A stretch of DNA of 43,028 nt from an uncultured Verrucomicrobiota bacterium (lineage in GTDB: Bacteria > Verrucomicrobiota > Verrucomicrobiia > Methylacidiphilales > UBA1321): assembly GCA_903863295.1 (NCBI GenBank), contig CAIPBM010000038.1, forward strand, positions 1-43,028, read 5' to 3'. Of this stretch, positions 40,959 through 43,028 are shown piece by piece. Under the pieces are notes generated by a model that saw nothing but the letters and a program-made list of their open reading frames with translations, ran no database searches and was not told the origin of the DNA. Position numbers and translations under genes: made by a program. Each line of letters starts with the position of its first letter. Within the stretch, counting starts at the first letter, position 1.

Positions 40959-42371
40959 CTACTCGTTGCTCGGCCCGTAGGAATCTTCCACCCGCTTGGC
41001 GACATCGCGGTAGGTCATGTCGTACTCGTAGATCTTTTTCCACTGTTCGAGCGCCAGTTCCGGCTTCTTGCTCTGTTCGTAGGCGAGGCCGAGGTTGTAG
41101 ACGATCTCCTTTTTGAGTTCGTCCATCGAGAGCAATTCGCTTTCGGCCAGGGCCAGTTGCTTGATGGCAAAGTCGAGCATCCCGCGCTTCATGAAACTTT
41201 GGCCCATCATGTTCAGGGCCTGGTAGCGCACGCTCGGTTGCTTGAGCGAGAGCTGAAGCTCTTCCGTCGCCCGCTTGTACTGGCCGATTTTGTAGAGGGC
41301 CTCGCCGAGGTCATAACGGAATTCACCATCGTTCGGCTGGGCCCGGACGCGGGCTTCGGCTTGTTCCAGGCGAACCTCATTGAGTTCCTTCAACTTTTCC
41401 GCGATGGCCGCTTCATAGGCGGCCGTTTGTTCCGGATCGGTCTGTTGCGTCAGGCCGGCGCGTAATTGCTGCAGATCCTGCTCAACTTTTTTCAGCTTCA
41501 GGTCGCCAATGGTTTTTTCCAGGGACGAATCGATTCGACCGCCCGCTTCAAAGGCGTGCTGGTACCAGGGAATCGCCGAGCCGTAATCGTTCTTTTCGAC
41601 AAACAGTTTGGCAATGGCCTTGGAATAGGCAGGATTGTTGGGCTCGGCTTCGTGCTTCTGGAAATTGACCTGGATTTGTTCGTCAATGCCGGCGGCGGAT
41701 TTGACCACCTTCGCCTGGGCTTCCAGTTGCTCCGATTCCTTCACGTCCTTGAGCGCCTTGCGATAGTCGTCGCCCGCCGTTTCCCAGCCGCCGCTCTTGG
41801 AGGCATGCGCCGCGCTGGCGTTCTTCAAGCCGCTCAACGCATCGCCATCGCGCGGGTCGATATCGAGAATTCGCTGATAGGTTTTCTCCGCTTTTTCCGC
41901 CTCCCCATTTTCCATGTAGGCTTGGGCCAGGGAATTCAAAATGGCTTTATCGGTCGGCTTACCTTCGGCCATGGTTTCAAAGGCAAACGTCTTGAAGATC
42001 GGGTAACCCAACGCCGCACCGGCCTCGGCGATGATGCCATTGGCTTTCGGCTGATAAGGATCCTGGGCCAGAATTTCTTCGGCCAGGGCCATTTGTTCGG
42101 CCGGTTCCTTCTTGGCGGTGGAAAGCTTCATCGCCGCCGCGCTCACCTTCACGTTGAGCATCTGTCGGCTAAAACTATTGAGGGCCTTGTATTTGGTGAT
42201 CGAGATGGCGCGCAGGCGTTGCCGTCCTTCCAGGAAAAGCGGCTCCTCCTTCAGGACCGCCTGAAGCAGGCTGATCGCATAGTCGTAGTTCTTCGATTGC
42301 TCAGCCAGCTTGGCTTTGCTGACTTGGCTTCGGCTGGTTGGGGAAAGATCGCGCTCCGACTTCAAACTCAT
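40959..42371 (-). CDS. Large cytoplasmic TPR protein
   Basis: A 470-aa soluble protein without a signal peptide, made mostly of TPR helices: clear repeats at 145-180 (NSLAQAYMENGEAEKAEKTYQRILDIDP) and 350-450 (YDLGEALYKIGQYKRATEELQLSL, then QALNMMGQSFMKRGMLDFAIKQL). The region 285-345 is a likely coiled coil (KLKKVEQDLQQLRAGL). It probably scaffolds a complex; no partner is evident. The DUF309 gene lies 89 bp upstream on the same strand. Confidence 0.85.
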   Translation of the reverse strand: MSLKSERDLSPTSRSQVSKAKLAEQSKNYDYAISLLQAVLKEEPLFLEGRQRLRAISITKYKALNSFSRQMLNVKVSAAAMKLSTAKKEPAEQMALAEEILAQDPYQPKANGIIAEAGAALGYPIFKTFAFETMAEGKPTDKAILNSLAQAYMENGEAEKAEKTYQRILDIDPRDGDALSGLKNASAAHASKSGGWETAGDDYRKALKDVKESEQLEAQAKVVKSAAGIDEQIQVNFQKHEAEPNNPAYSKAIAKLFVEKNDYGSAIPWYQHAFEAGGRIDSSLEKTIGDLKLKKVEQDLQQLRAGLTQQTDPEQTAAYEAAIAEKLKELNEVRLEQAEARVRAQPNDGEFRYDLGEALYKIGQYKRATEELQLSLKQPSVRYQALNMMGQSFMKRGMLDFAIKQLALAESELLSMDELKKEIVYNLGLAYEQSKKPELALEQWKKIYEYDMTYRDVAKRVEDSYGPSNE

Positions 42372-42460
42372 GGTGATAAAGTAATCCTTGGGAAGTCCCG
42401 GTCAAAACAAATTGATTTTAGGAGCCAAAATTTACCTGACCCGGCAAGAGGCTGCCGATC

Positions 42461-42895
42461 TCAGGTCATCTCCGCCGAGGGCAACGCCAATTGAGGTGCT
42501 GCTTCCGTCGACCACGGATTGCGGGTCTCTCCCGAATCAATCACGGCTTGCCGGTAGAAGCGGCAAACGTCGCGAATGGCATCGAGATCAATTCCGGCAT
42601 GACGCGACGGGTAATTTTCAAAATTCTTGAGCGCCAGGGCAAAAAGCCGCGAGGCCGGGCCCAGCCGGTTCTTTTGGAAATGAACAAAGCCGCCCGCGGT
42701 CTGGATCAGCCCCTGGTAAAATTTCGCCTGAGGCTGACCGCGAAGGGGAAGCCAGACTTCTTCCAAAACGTCGTGCGCCTCATAGTAAAGCTGGGCGTTG
42801 AAGCACTGGAAAAAGCCGACGTAATGGCGGTCAAAGCCGGGGATTTCGTCCAGCGTCGCCAGCAAAGCGTGGATCTTGGGCGTCTTGTGGGTCAT
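42461..42895 (-). CDS. DUF309 domain protein
   Basis: A 144-aa helical protein of the DUF309 family. The signature FN..LYYEAHDVLEEVW (32-48) is followed by FYQGLIQTAGGFVHFQ. The conserved His/Glu residues (H41, E45, E46) hint at a metal or ligand site, but no function is established for the family. ATG 42895 has GGAAG 6 nt upstream and fits the domain; a GTG at 42940 would add 15 residues. It may share a transcript with the TPR gene. Confidence 0.85.
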   Translation of the reverse strand: MTHKTPKIHALLATLDEIPGFDRHYVGFFQCFNAQLYYEAHDVLEEVWLPLRGQPQAKFYQGLIQTAGGFVHFQKNRLGPASRLFALALKNFENYPSRHAGIDLDAIRDVCRFYRQAVIDSGETRNPWSTEAAPQLALPSAEMT

Positions 42896-43028
42896 CTTGA
42901 ACTTCCATGCTTCCCGATATTGACCTCGAGTCAAGTCCACCGGTCAATCATACTTCGATGAAGCATTCAGGAGATGTCCTTCTGGCAGGTAGACAGGCAG
43001 CAGAGCGAGCACTTGTACCGATATCGGC
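42896..43028. other. Right window edge, possible start of a cut-off gene
   Basis: 133 bp. A forward frame from ATG 42958 runs open to the edge (MKHSGDVLLAGRQAAERA...), and another from ATG 42974 also runs off. Neither can be assigned a family from about 20 residues. The region before it should hold the divergent promoter of the DUF309 gene. Confidence 0.25.

Overview
The window is about 43 kb of a gram-negative bacterial chromosome with roughly 58-60% GC by eye. The gene set includes an OprB-type outer-membrane porin, LspA, a PilT-type ATPase, a Wzy/WaaL-type ligase, many TPR proteins, a long plant/cyanobacterial-type IspH and a GH4 glycosidase. Weak Shine-Dalgarno sites and abundant palindromic intergenic repeats fit the PVC superphylum, most likely Verrucomicrobiota. 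No 16S gene is present, so the phylum is an inference. I see no phage, IS transposase or CRISPR array.

Layout: 1-7.9 kb carries leucyl aminopeptidase (pepA), a reverse-strand operon of FliA-like sigma factor, MFS transporter and TPR-AAA+ ATPase, and a fused two-domain ABC permease with an exported TPR-like protein. 7.9-10.6 kb has an AbrB/PIN toxin-antitoxin pair, mtnA and an M23 peptidase. 10.6-16.1 kb is a reverse-strand run (pirin, DoxX, glutathionyl-hydroquinone reductase, DedA-rhodanese fusion, OprB porin) divergent from a LysR regulator. The pirin/DoxX/GST/LysR part matches the E. coli yqjF-yqjG...yhaJ-yhaK neighbourhood. 16.2-23.3 kb is housekeeping: hpt-like phosphoribosyltransferase, ispH, a small unknown gene, an alpha/beta hydrolase, prs, a GT4 glycosyltransferase and panC. 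23.3-26.7 kb has a possible structured RNA, tRNA-His, a GH4 glycosidase divergent from an AraC regulator, and lspA. 26.7-30.3 kb is a reverse-strand operon of sugar-nucleotide epimerase, a small zinc-ribbon-like membrane protein, a putative glycosyltransferase and PilT. 30.5-34 kb has a 3D-domain envelope protein, a class V aminotransferase, rpmH, rnpA and xseB. 34-43 kb has an O-antigen ligase/polymerase-like protein, beta-carbonic anhydrase, an RsbW-like kinase, TPR proteins, an RlmI-like methyltransferase and a DUF309 protein.

The most unusual content lies between the genes. Two ~220 bp elements (22195-22412 and 33373-33585) share one mirror-symmetric plan: short hairpin, long hairpin, short hairpin, then the same in reverse complement. 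The long hairpins are nearly invariant. The short hairpins keep a TGAAA/TTTCA-type loop in most cases while their stems differ by paired changes. A third array (16164-16298) uses the same loops with a different long hairpin. A separate REP/BIME-like family with a 5' GTAG foot occurs at 10555, 26655 and 40725. Nearly all of these palindromes sit between the 3' ends of converging genes, so they may act as two-way terminators or mRNA 3' ends. A second point is that the rnpA reading frame is open across the whole of rpmH, as in the known Thermus arrangement.
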